Shown: piece by piece, positions 1-5,526 of the stretch
Layout: each line of letters begins with the position of its first letter
Numbering within the stretch: the first letter of the stretch is position 1
Assembly (NCBI GenBank): GCA_943331415.1
Contig: CALQLM010000076.1
Coordinates: forward strand, 1 to 6,343
DNA from: Bifidobacterium breve
Lineage (GTDB): Bacteria > Actinomycetota > Actinomycetes > Mycobacteriales > Mycobacteriaceae
Direction: 5' to 3'
Length of the DNA stretch: 6,343 nucleotides
The notes under the pieces: generated by a model
Databases searched by the model: none
What the model was told of the DNA's origin: nothing
Seen by the model: only the letters and a program-made list of their open reading frames with translations
Made by a program: the position numbers and the translations under genes

Positions 1-170
1 ACATTGCAGTACACATAGGGGCCCACCCGCACCGTCTCGCCGAGGGAGTAGGCGCTGATCTCCGGCAGCACAGCGCCGTGATCGCGGACAAGCATCCAGG
101 CGCCCACCCCGGAACCGGCCGCGGCAAGGATCACCAGGGTCGCCACGACCCAGCCGCCGAGCCGATTCAC
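1..170 (-). CDS. DUF2771 family exported/membrane-anchored protein, N-terminal part only
   Basis: Only the first 56 codons are in the window; the rest lies beyond the left edge. I translated this stretch by hand. The protein starts MNRLGGWVVATLVILAAAG with a GTG start, then has a hydrophobic segment at about residues 6-26 that could be a signal anchor or signal peptide. A short exported-side stretch follows, with VLPEISAYS and VRVGPYVYCN near the edge. I recognise the latter as resembling actinobacterial DUF2771 proteins (Rv0875c in M. tuberculosis), a family of unknown function. The GTG start overlaps the stop of the upstream transporter gene in a GTGA arrangement, which implies cotranscription and translational coupling. 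There is no lipobox cysteine in the visible part. The family call is from memory of the sequence; the start and overlap are seen directly. Confidence 0.72.
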   Translation of the reverse strand, partial: MNRLGGWVVATLVILAAAGSGVGAWMLVRDHGAVLPEISAYSLGETVRVGPYVYCN

Positions 171-1837
171 CGGTGCGCCGCCGCCGGGGTTCCCTCGGGC
201 TCGGCCAGCACCGGGCGGTTGCCCCCGAGGCCGGGGATCAGTGAGGCGCCGCGATAGCTCATCACGGTTTGGGCCAGGCCGAGGATCAGAAGCGAGCTGA
301 CCGCGGTGAATCCCACCCACAGATCTGTGTAGACAAGCACTCCGAGCGCCCCGCCGAGGACCCAGGCCAGTTGGAGCACCGACTCGGACCGGCCGAAGGC
401 TGAAGCCCGCGATTCCTCCGGAAGGTCGTCCTGCAGGGACGCGTCCAGCGAGGCTTTGGCGATCGCACTGGCACCCGAGGTCACCAATGTGGCCACGGCC
501 GCAACGATGAGAGTGCCTGCGACGGCGGCGGCCAGGGACACGGCGGTGACCGCGATTGCCGCTCGCACCACCAATACCGAAGGCCGGCCAAGCTGCAGCC
601 GGGCTGCGGTGAAATTGCCGGCGAAGTTACCGATACCCGCCGCGGCCCCGATCAACCCGAGAATGCCCAACTGCACCCAGCCGCTGGCGTCATGCGACTT
701 GGCGACGAACGCCGGGTAGAGGAACAGGAAACCCACCATTGTCTTGATCGTGCAGTTGCCCCACAGGGCGGTGATGATGTTGCGGCCCAGCGGTTGTCGC
801 GGTGATCCGATCAGCTCGGTCGGCTCCTCGTCAAGCCAGCCCCAGGCCCCGCCTCGGCTACCACCGTGGTAGCTGAGGGTGGTCGGAACCTCACCTTCGG
901 TGACCTCGACCCACCGTGGGATACGCATCGCCAGGGAGGCGCCCGCCACGGTGACGAACACAACGACGAAGAGCGCGCCGGGAAGTTCGAACGCCTTGGA
1001 GAGGATGTACTCGATGCCCGCCGCGATACCGCCACCGACGATCGTTCCGCCGATCAATCCGAACATTGTCAGCCGAGAGTTAACCCGCACCAGGTCGATG
1101 GTCGGGGGCATTACCCGGGGCGTGACCGCACTGCGCAGCACCGAAAACGATTTGGACAGCACCATCATTCCCAGCGCACAGGGGTAGAGGACCCATGACG
1201 GGAAGCCGCCCGTGGCACCGTCGTAGTTCATGATCAGCACGATCGCCAGCACCGTGCGCAGCAGGAATGACATCGCCAATGCGGCGCGCCGCCCATGTTG
1301 GACGCGATCCAGTGCCGGCCCTATCACCGGCGCGATCACGGCGAACGGGGCGATCGTGATGAGCAGATACAGCGCAACCCGGCCCTTGCTTTCACCGGTG
1401 GCGGCGGCGAAGAAGAGTGTGTTGGCCAACGCCACCGCCATCGCGGAGTCCACCGCGAAGTTAGCCACCACAGGCCAGGTGAGAGCGGTCAGACCGGATT
1501 TGTCGGCCCCGTCGGCGGTTGCGGCGCGCTGCACCATGTCATACATCCGCGAACCCATCTCACGGCTGCGCAGTGCGGCGGATCTGGTGACGGTGACCCG
1601 GTCATCGGATTCGCCGACCTCCTCGTCGAAGTGACTCTGGGCCCGAATGCGGTCGGTGTCCAATGGCGGCAGATACCGGTTGGCGTTGACCGTGGCGTCG
1701 GTTCGGCCGACCTCGATGCGGCGGAAATTGCCCTCATCGCTGGGGTAATTCGCCATGCCGGGATGCTCGCGCCTGCCGCGGCGGATCGGGGCGGAAGCCG
1801 GCCCCGCACTGGGGTGCTCTCGCCGCCGTCCGGACAC
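167..1837 (-). CDS. Major facilitator superfamily (MFS) transporter, Rv0876c-like
   Basis: The 556-residue protein has a hydrophilic N-terminal tail of about 115 residues, then roughly 12 hydrophobic segments (about 120-146, 155-177, 186-204, 215-231, 255-280, 286-304, 357-379, 388-407, 420-438, 440-465, 488-505, 507-526). A loop with LDRVQHGRR at 176-184 fits MFS motif A between helices 2 and 3, and a central loop at 307-355 separates the halves. It belongs in the inner membrane; the substrate is unknown. The start is uncertain. GTG at 1837 has no Shine-Dalgarno sequence but has GACAAT 7 bases upstream, suiting a leaderless mRNA. ATG at 1756 (residue 28, MANYPSDEGNF) also lacks a ribosome site. 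The tail contains RREHP twice, in different codons, before that second start. The gene is divergent from DUF3027 and overlaps DUF2771 by 4 bases. MFS membership is well supported; the transported compound cannot be inferred. Confidence 0.88.
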   Translation of the reverse strand: MSGRRREHPSAGPASAPIRRGRREHPGMANYPSDEGNFRRIEVGRTDATVNANRYLPPLDTDRIRAQSHFDEEVGESDDRVTVTRSAALRSREMGSRMYDMVQRAATADGADKSGLTALTWPVVANFAVDSAMAVALANTLFFAAATGESKGRVALYLLITIAPFAVIAPVIGPALDRVQHGRRAALAMSFLLRTVLAIVLIMNYDGATGGFPSWVLYPCALGMMVLSKSFSVLRSAVTPRVMPPTIDLVRVNSRLTMFGLIGGTIVGGGIAAGIEYILSKAFELPGALFVVVFVTVAGASLAMRIPRWVEVTEGEVPTTLSYHGGSRGGAWGWLDEEPTELIGSPRQPLGRNIITALWGNCTIKTMVGFLFLYPAFVAKSHDASGWVQLGILGLIGAAAGIGNFAGNFTAARLQLGRPSVLVVRAAIAVTAVSLAAAVAGTLIVAAVATLVTSGASAIAKASLDASLQDDLPEESRASAFGRSESVLQLAWVLGGALGVLVYTDLWVGFTAVSSLLILGLAQTVMSYRGASLIPGLGGNRPVLAEPEGTPAAAHR

Positions 1838-1844
1838 GGTGTCG

Positions 1845-1850
1845 ATTGTC
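1845..1850 (-). promoter_or_regulatory. Candidate -10 element for the MFS gene (leaderless)
   Basis: Read on the minus strand this is GACAAT, 7 bases before the GTG at 1837. It matches the mycobacterial -10 pattern at the conserved second A and last T but lacks the first T. No clear -35 is visible. If active, transcription would begin at or very near the GTG, which would favour the longer transporter start. Confidence 0.35.
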
Positions 1851-1912
1851 CCTCATGGCGCCACCACAGGCGTGCAGCCGACCGGTGTGGCTGTGCCGAT
1901 TGCGGGTGAGGC

Positions 1913-1919
1913 AAGATTA
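1913..1919. promoter_or_regulatory. Possible overlapping divergent -10 elements between MFS and DUF3027
   Basis: On the plus strand AAGATT (1913-1918) ends 7 bases before the ATG at 1926, a leaderless-like spacing. On the minus strand the same bases read TAATCT (1919-1914), a better -10 match, which would give the MFS gene an untranslated leader of about 70 bases. Both readings are inference from short motifs; no -35 is obvious. Confidence 0.3.
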
Positions 1920-1922
1920 GGA

Positions 1923-2819
1923 ATGATGGACAGCCAGATCGACACCGTAGAACCCGCGGACACGGCCCACAGGGTCGAGCCGACGGAAGCCGTTGCCGCG
2001 ATTCTGGAAGCGGCGGTCGACCAGGCGAGACAGGCCGTTATCGAGTTCAGCGGCGATACCGTCGGGGACTACCTCGGCGTCGAGTTCGAAGACGAGTCTG
2101 CCGCCACCCACCGCTTCCTGGCCACCATGGCGGGCTATCACGGTTGGCAATGGGCCGTGGTGGTAGCCGCCTACCCGGGCGCCGAACGCGCCACCGTCAG
2201 CGAGGTGGTGCTGGTTCCGGGCCCGACGGCGATCCTGGCCCCGCAGTGGTTGCCGTGGGAGGAGCGGGTCAGACCCGGCGATCTGGGAGCCGGGGATCTG
2301 CTGTCCCCTCTGACCGATGATGTGCGACTGGTACCCGGCTTCGTTGCCACCGGCGACCCGTTCATCGATGACACTGCCTACGAGATCGGATTCGGTCGTC
2401 GGCAGGTACTCAGCTCATTCGGCCGCGACGATGCCGCCCAGCGCTGGCATGACGGAGACCACGGTCCGGGTTCGGCGATGGCGCGCGCCACCAAGCGGGT
2501 TTGCCGCGACTGCGGGTTCATGGTCCCCCTGGCCGGCGCGCTCGGGACGATGTTCGGCGTCTGTTGTAACGCGATGTCGGCCGACGGGCAGGTGGTTGAT
2601 TTCACCTACGGGTGTGGTGCGCACTCCGACACTCCGGCACCACCGCTGACCGGATCAGCACTGTACGAGCCCTATGACGACGGTGTTCTCGAGGTCGTTG
2701 AGGTCCAGCCTCTGATCGAAGCTCCGGAAGTGCCGCCGCCCGTTGACGTTTCAGACGATCCCGTTGTGGTTTCAGACGATCCCGTTGTGTCGGAAGCTGC
2801 GCCCAGCGAAGATCAGTGA
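1923..2819 (+). CDS. DUF3027 domain protein, Rv0877-like, function unknown
   Basis: The 298-residue soluble protein begins MMDSQIDTVEPADTAHR. I recognise it as an actinobacterial DUF3027 protein. Its N-terminal half has an acidic helical stretch (about 20-45), GYHGWQWAVVVA (71-82) and PQWLPWEERVRPGDLGAGD (107-125). The most striking part is a cysteine cluster: CRDC at 194-197, CC at 214-215 and CGAH at 231-234, which looks able to bind zinc. The last 50 residues are acidic and proline-rich and include a perfect tandem VSDDPVV repeat, so this tail is probably disordered. The open frame extends back to 1755, but that upstream part reads as arginine/proline-rich noise antisense to the MFS gene, so I start at ATG 1923; ATG 1926 is equally possible. 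AGGA lies directly before the start, and GGTGAGG 11 bases upstream. There are no membrane segments. The biochemical role is unknown. Confidence 0.85.
   Translation: MMDSQIDTVEPADTAHRVEPTEAVAAILEAAVDQARQAVIEFSGDTVGDYLGVEFEDESAATHRFLATMAGYHGWQWAVVVAAYPGAERATVSEVVLVPGPTAILAPQWLPWEERVRPGDLGAGDLLSPLTDDVRLVPGFVATGDPFIDDTAYEIGFGRRQVLSSFGRDDAAQRWHDGDHGPGSAMARATKRVCRDCGFMVPLAGALGTMFGVCCNAMSADGQVVDFTYGCGAHSDTPAPPLTGSALYEPYDDGVLEVVEVQPLIEAPEVPPPVDVSDDPVVVSDDPVVSEAAPSEDQ
2748..2789 (+). repeat. Perfect 2 x 21-base tandem repeat inside the DUF3027 gene
   Basis: Two identical 21-base units, 2748-2768 and 2769-2789, lie back to back. The unit is in frame and encodes VSDDPVV twice, in the acidic C-terminal tail. 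Base identity is complete across both copies, which points to a recent duplication by slippage. It falls just before the 7-base overlap with the convergent gene. Confidence 0.95.
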
Positions 2820-3268
2820 CCTTCGGCCGCAGCCTTGATCCGGGCCAGCGACTGGTTCATCCCCTCGATTAGTTCTGTCTCGAAAGTATCCACGCCACCG
2901 AGTGCCGCTTTGGTGATCGCGGTGGAAACCGCAGTCACACCCTTTTCGGCATGCCGTGTCTCCACCAGCCGGGTGCCGGTGGCCGTCGGCTCCAGTTCGT
3001 AGGTCCACACGGTGGTGTTGATCGGTACCCGGAACGCCAGCTTGCGCTCCGGCACGACCTCGGTGATCACTGAGGTCGTGGGCCAGAAGAGCATTTTGTG
3101 CCGATTGAGGTTGAGCGTCCGGGTGCCCGGCCGCAGCGGGCCGAGCAGCTTCATCACCCGGCACTGTGGGCTCCACTGCGGCATCCGGCTCAGATCCGAG
3201 ACCAGGCTCCAGACCTTGCTGACGGGTGCGTTGATCTCGACCTCTGCTTGTAAGAGCGGCGCTGCCAT
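2813..3268 (-). CDS. SRPBCC (polyketide cyclase/dehydrase-like, START-fold) family protein
   Basis: This 151-residue protein has the pattern of a single-domain SRPBCC helix-grip fold. It opens with a first strand (LLQAEVEINAPVSKVW, 5-20), then a short helix with LVSDLSRMPQWSPQ (22-35), beta strands including TTSVITEVVPERKLAFRVP (64-82) and WTYELEPTATGTRLVETR (88-105), and a long C-terminal helix (about 128-148). Such proteins bind hydrophobic ligands or act as cyclases or accessory factors; no specific ligand can be read here. There is no signal peptide. Start ATG 3268 is strongly supported by GAAGGAGAA 2 bases upstream (core AGGAG about 5). It follows DUF2530 with a 13-base gap, so the two are probably cotranscribed. 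Its end overlaps the convergent DUF3027 end by 7 bases. At this place I recall a PPE gene in M. tuberculosis. Confidence 0.87.
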   Translation of the reverse strand: MAAPLLQAEVEINAPVSKVWSLVSDLSRMPQWSPQCRVMKLLGPLRPGTRTLNLNRHKMLFWPTTSVITEVVPERKLAFRVPINTTVWTYELEPTATGTRLVETRHAEKGVTAVSTAITKAALGGVDTFETELIEGMNQSLARIKAAAEGH

Positions 3269-3270
3269 GG

Positions 3271-3279
3271 TTCTCCTTC
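3271..3279 (-). promoter_or_regulatory. Strong ribosome binding site for the SRPBCC gene
   Basis: The minus strand reads GAAGGAGAA, ending 2 bases before ATG 3268, with AGGAG at about 5-base spacing. It lies in the 13-base gap after the DUF2530 stop, and it settles the SRPBCC start. Independent initiation in a cotranscribed pair is the simplest reading. Confidence 0.8.
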
Positions 3280-3281
3280 GA

Positions 3282-3542
3282 TTACTGGTGGGGGTCTAGA
3301 CCGGTCTGCGCGCCCCTGGCGCCCCGGCGGGCCGCTGAGCGCTGCCAGAGGAAAAGCGAGAGCCCGAACACGCCGACACCCAGGCCGGCGAGAGTGATCG
3401 GTCGCCAGCTGTGCAGTGCCGGAACGGCGAAGGCCGCGAGCAGTGCCAGTGCCCAGAGCACAGCACCGACTGCGATCACCGGTCGCGGATCCATCAGCGC
3501 GGGCGATAGCGGTGGAGGTGCCGGTTCGGAGTCGGGTGCCAT
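3282..3542 (-). CDS. DUF2530 small membrane protein, Rv0879c-like
   Basis: The protein has 86 residues. A proline-rich N-terminus (MAPDSEPAPPPLSPALMDPR) is followed by two hydrophobic segments, about 22-41 and 49-66, and a basic tail with RSAARRGARG. By the positive-inside rule the basic C-terminal tail is likely cytoplasmic, with both ends inside. I assign it to DUF2530, an actinobacterial family of unknown function, from length, two-helix layout and position. Start ATG 3542 gives the full family-like length; an internal ATG at residue 17 would still keep both helices. The upstream sequence lacks a clear Shine-Dalgarno; TAGGTT lies 13 bases before the start and would give a leader of about 7 bases. 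It heads the pair with the SRPBCC gene and is divergent from the methyltransferase. Confidence 0.82.
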   Translation of the reverse strand: MAPDSEPAPPPLSPALMDPRPVIAVGAVLWALALLAAFAVPALHSWRPITLAGLGVGVFGLSLFLWQRSAARRGARGAQTGLDPHQ

Positions 3543-3554
3543 CGCCGTTCACCG

Positions 3555-3561
3555 TAACCTA
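3555..3561. promoter_or_regulatory. Shared symmetric -10 element for DUF2530 and methyltransferase genes
   Basis: The 7 bases TAACCTA contain TAACCT on the plus strand (3555-3560) and TAGGTT on the minus strand (3561-3556). Both fit the TANNNT mycobacterial -10. The plus-strand copy is exactly 6 bases before GTG 3567, fitting a leaderless mRNA. The minus-strand copy is 13 bases before ATG 3542. The whole divergent gap is 24 bases, so any promoters must sit here or inside the neighbouring genes. No good -35 was seen on either side. Confidence 0.6.
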
Positions 3562-3566
3562 GCGAC

Positions 3567-4391
3567 GTGGACGGCCCCGGTGTCATCGATATCACCGACC
3601 CCGGCGACCAACGGGTCGATGACTTCCGCGATCTCAACAGCATCGACCGTCGGCCCGATCTTCCGACCGGCAAGGGCCTGGTGATCGCTGAGGGCGTGTT
3701 GGTGGTGCAGCGCATGCTGGCATCGCGGTTTATTCCGCATGCCTTCCTGGGCACCGACCGCCGGCTTGCTGAACTCGCGGGTGATCTCAGCGGCACGGCG
3801 GCACCGTTTTATCGAGCTTCGGTGGAGGTCATGGCCGAGGTCGTTGGTTTCCACCTCAACCGCGGCGTGCTGGGTGTGGCGCGCAGGTCGCCGGAGTTGA
3901 CCACCGCGCAGGTGCTGACCGGCGCCCGTACCGTCGCCGTGCTCGAGGGTGTCAACGATCACGAGAACCTGGGCTCGATTTTTCGCAATGACGCCGGGCT
4001 TGGCGTCGACGCAGTGATCTTCGGTGCTGGGTGCGCCGATCCGCTCTACCGGCGCGCGGTGCGGGTGTCGATGGGTCACGCGCTGCTGGTGCCCTACGCC
4101 CGGGCCGCGCACTGGCCGGGCGACTTAGAGTTGTTGCGCAGTAACGGCTTTCAGCTACTGGCTCTGACCCCCGAATCGACAGCCCAGACATTGGCCGGTG
4201 CGATGGAGAGTGTGAACGGACGCAAGGTCGCGGTGCTTGTTGGGGCGGAGGGGCCGGGGCTGACCGAAACCACGATGCGTGCCAGCGATGTTCGTGTTCG
4301 CATCCCGATGTCGCGTGGCACCGACTCACTCAACGTTGCGACCGCAGCGGCATGTGCGTTCTACGAGCGGGCGCGACGTGAGGACCGATAA
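3567..4391 (+). CDS. SpoU/TrmH family (SPOUT) RNA 2'-O-ribose methyltransferase, Rv0881-like
   Basis: The 274-residue protein would transfer a methyl group from S-adenosylmethionine to a ribose 2'-hydroxyl in rRNA or tRNA. The C-terminal half carries all three SPOUT motifs: GVNDHENLGSIFRNDAGLGV (128-147) with the conserved Asn134 and Arg140; VGAEGPGL (225-232), part of the trefoil-knot cofactor site; and IPMSRGTDSLNVATAAA (247-263) with the SLN signature. The N-terminal part (about 35-105) looks like the small substrate-binding domain common in this family. The start is GTG 3567, the first start after the only upstream -10-like element; no Shine-Dalgarno is present, in keeping with leaderless expression. 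DUF2537 follows after 9 bases. The target nucleotide cannot be told from sequence. Family confidence is very high; whether the substrate is rRNA or tRNA is open. Confidence 0.95.
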   Translation: MDGPGVIDITDPGDQRVDDFRDLNSIDRRPDLPTGKGLVIAEGVLVVQRMLASRFIPHAFLGTDRRLAELAGDLSGTAAPFYRASVEVMAEVVGFHLNRGVLGVARRSPELTTAQVLTGARTVAVLEGVNDHENLGSIFRNDAGLGVDAVIFGAGCADPLYRRAVRVSMGHALLVPYARAAHWPGDLELLRSNGFQLLALTPESTAQTLAGAMESVNGRKVAVLVGAEGPGLTETTMRASDVRVRIPMSRGTDSLNVATAAACAFYERARREDR

Positions 4392-4394
4392 CCT
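4389..4394 (+). promoter_or_regulatory. Candidate -10 element for DUF2537, overlapping the methyltransferase stop codon
   Basis: TAACCT begins with the TAA stop of the methyltransferase and lies exactly 6 bases before ATG 4401. This is the same hexamer at the same distance as before the methyltransferase GTG. The short gap has no Shine-Dalgarno sequence, so a leaderless internal transcript is plausible alongside read-through from upstream. Confidence 0.5.
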
Positions 4395-4400
4395 GACCTC

Positions 4401-4670
4401 ATGTCTGACGATTCGACGCCCTGGGGAACCGGGCTGACGGTCGCTGCTTTCGTGGCGGCGATCACCGGCACGGCAATCGTGGTCTTGAGTATGGGTATGA
4501 CCCGGGTGAATCCGTGGGTGTCGATCGTGTTGAACCTGGTGGCCGTTGGGGGTCTGGCACCCACGCTATGGGGATGGCGGCGCATGCCCGTCAGAAGATG
4601 GTTTGTGCTCGGTGCTGCCGTCGGGGTGGCCGTCGGATGGATAACCCTGGTGGCTTTGACTGTCCGCTAG
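4401..4670 (+). CDS. DUF2537 small membrane protein, Rv0882-like
   Basis: This 89-residue protein has three likely membrane helices, about 11-31, 38-57 and 66-87, joined by short loops. The second loop is basic (WGWRRMPVRRW, 58-68), suggesting it faces the cytoplasm. The N-terminus MSDDSTPWGTG is short and polar. I place it in DUF2537, an actinobacterial family of unknown role, from size, helix count and position between the SpoU methyltransferase and sepH. Start ATG 4401 follows the methyltransferase stop by 9 bases with TAACCT between them. Its TAG stop is 1 base from the sepH stop on the other strand, so the two transcripts must overlap at their 3' ends or stop abruptly. No catalytic motif is visible. 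Confidence 0.82.
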   Translation: MSDDSTPWGTGLTVAAFVAAITGTAIVVLSMGMTRVNPWVSIVLNLVAVGGLAPTLWGWRRMPVRRWFVLGAAVGVAVGWITLVALTVR

Positions 4671-4671
4671 G

Positions 4672-5448
4672 TCAGCGTTCGCCGCTGGACCGCACCCCGA
4701 GTAGGACGTCTTCCCAGGCAGGTACGGCGGGTTTGCGCTTGTTGCGGGACGACGATGTCGGCCGCGAGGGCTGCTGCTCACCGGTCGGGATGGGAGCAGG
4801 CAGGGCGGGTGGCTCCTCGAACTCCAGTTGTGACACCGGGGCCACCTGCCGCAGCGGACGCTCGAACTCCGGGTCGATCAGTTCGCTGGCCGACTCGTCG
4901 ATCGCGGTCACGGTGCCGCCGTGGGCACCCGGTGTGAATCGGAAATGTGCGAAGTTCTCCGACAATCCCGCCATCCAGCACATCCGGACCGTCCAGCGAC
5001 CGTCATCGGTACGCCAGGCGTCCCAATCGGTGGCCTCCGAACTCAGACCCCGCTCGGACAGTGACGCGGTGATGGTCTCCAGCAGGGTCTCCAGCGCCGG
5101 TCCATCGGCCAGCACGGGATGTGCGGCGGTGGCCAACTCAGCAGCGCGCTGACGTTCCAGCAGCACCGGGTGCGCGAATCGCTCAACCTTGGAGACATCC
5201 ACGCCGGCCGCCTCGGCGACCTCCTCGACCGTGGCGCCCGCCCTGATCCGAGCCTGAATATCTTTGGGCCGCAGCACGCCTTTGACCTCACTATCTCGTG
5301 CGGTCTGGCCCAGCCACGTCCGGTCGCCGCGTACCGCGGCACGCAACCGGTCGTCTACTCGAACCAGGAATTTGTCGGCGGGGTCGCCACCTTCGCAGAT
5401 GACGTGCTTTCCGTCGACATCGAGTCCAATGAGAGTGAGTTCCCGCAT
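4672..5448 (-). CDS. sepH: SepH cell-division regulator (DUF3071)
   Basis: The 258-residue protein begins MRELTLIGLDVDGKHVICE, the typical opening of actinobacterial SepH (Rv0883c in M. tuberculosis). A conserved N-terminal region runs to about residue 60. A helix-turn-helix-like segment follows (about 60-98, with PKDIQARIRAGATVEEVAEA), then a region with DWDAWRTDDGRWTVRMCW (141-158) and HFRFTPGAHGGTV (168-180). A proline- and serine-rich linker (about 212-236) leads to the conserved C-terminal RKPAVPAWEDVLLG (238-251). Published work on Streptomyces and mycobacterial SepH shows that it binds FtsZ and promotes its assembly at division sites; despite the fold it is not mainly a transcription factor. 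Start ATG 5448 is fixed by AAGGAGGT 4 bases upstream. It lies 78 bases downstream of serC, with its own promoter-like sequence. Confidence 0.93.
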   Translation of the reverse strand: MRELTLIGLDVDGKHVICEGGDPADKFLVRVDDRLRAAVRGDRTWLGQTARDSEVKGVLRPKDIQARIRAGATVEEVAEAAGVDVSKVERFAHPVLLERQRAAELATAAHPVLADGPALETLLETITASLSERGLSSEATDWDAWRTDDGRWTVRMCWMAGLSENFAHFRFTPGAHGGTVTAIDESASELIDPEFERPLRQVAPVSQLEFEEPPALPAPIPTGEQQPSRPTSSSRNKRKPAVPAWEDVLLGVRSSGER

Positions 5449-5452
5449 GTCG

Positions 5453-5460
5453 ACCTCCTT
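5453..5460 (-). promoter_or_regulatory. Near-perfect ribosome binding site for sepH
   Basis: The minus strand reads AAGGAGGT with 4 bases to ATG 5448. It is the strongest Shine-Dalgarno in the window and contrasts with the leaderless-looking genes nearby. It settles the sepH start and suggests efficient translation. Confidence 0.9.
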
Positions 5461-5468
5461 CTGCCCGG

Positions 5469-5474
5469 AATCTA
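5469..5474 (-). promoter_or_regulatory. Candidate -10 element for sepH
   Basis: TAGATT on the minus strand fits TANNNT and would start transcription around 5462, giving a leader of about 14 bases that just includes the ribosome site. The region where a -35 would lie (about 5490-5500) shows only a poor match, such as TTCATT at 19-base spacing. Read-through from serC remains possible, because no terminator is visible between the genes. Confidence 0.5.
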
Positions 5475-5526
5475 ACCCAGCCCGCGTCGACCGAATGAAC
5501 GCGACACGCGCCTGTTACGGGTGGGT

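Noticed and set aside
1295..1909. 204-codon plus-strand open frame opposite the MFS gene
   Set aside because: Its His/Arg/Gly-rich, low-hydrophobicity translation has no recognisable domain and it lies wholly antisense to a clear 12-helix transporter and its upstream gap. Such frames are common in GC-rich genomes.
1755..1922. N-terminal extension of the DUF3027 frame back to ATG 1755
   Set aside because: These 56 codons read as Arg/Pro/Gly-rich noise and overlap the likely coding start and promoter of the divergent MFS gene. ATG 1923 or 1926 starts a sensible acidic N-terminus.
3549..4112. 187-codon minus-strand open frame opposite the methyltransferase
   Set aside because: The plus strand carries all three SPOUT motifs here. 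The antisense product is His/Arg-rich without any recognisable motif.
4514..5152. 212-codon plus-strand open frame spanning the DUF2537 end and sepH
   Set aside because: It crosses two convergent genes with good family matches, and its Ser/Arg/Gly-rich composition is typical of an out-of-frame reading.
5475..5526. Intrinsic terminator after serC
   Set aside because: I looked for a GC-rich hairpin followed by a T run on the minus strand. Only short imperfect GCG pairings are present and there is no T tract.
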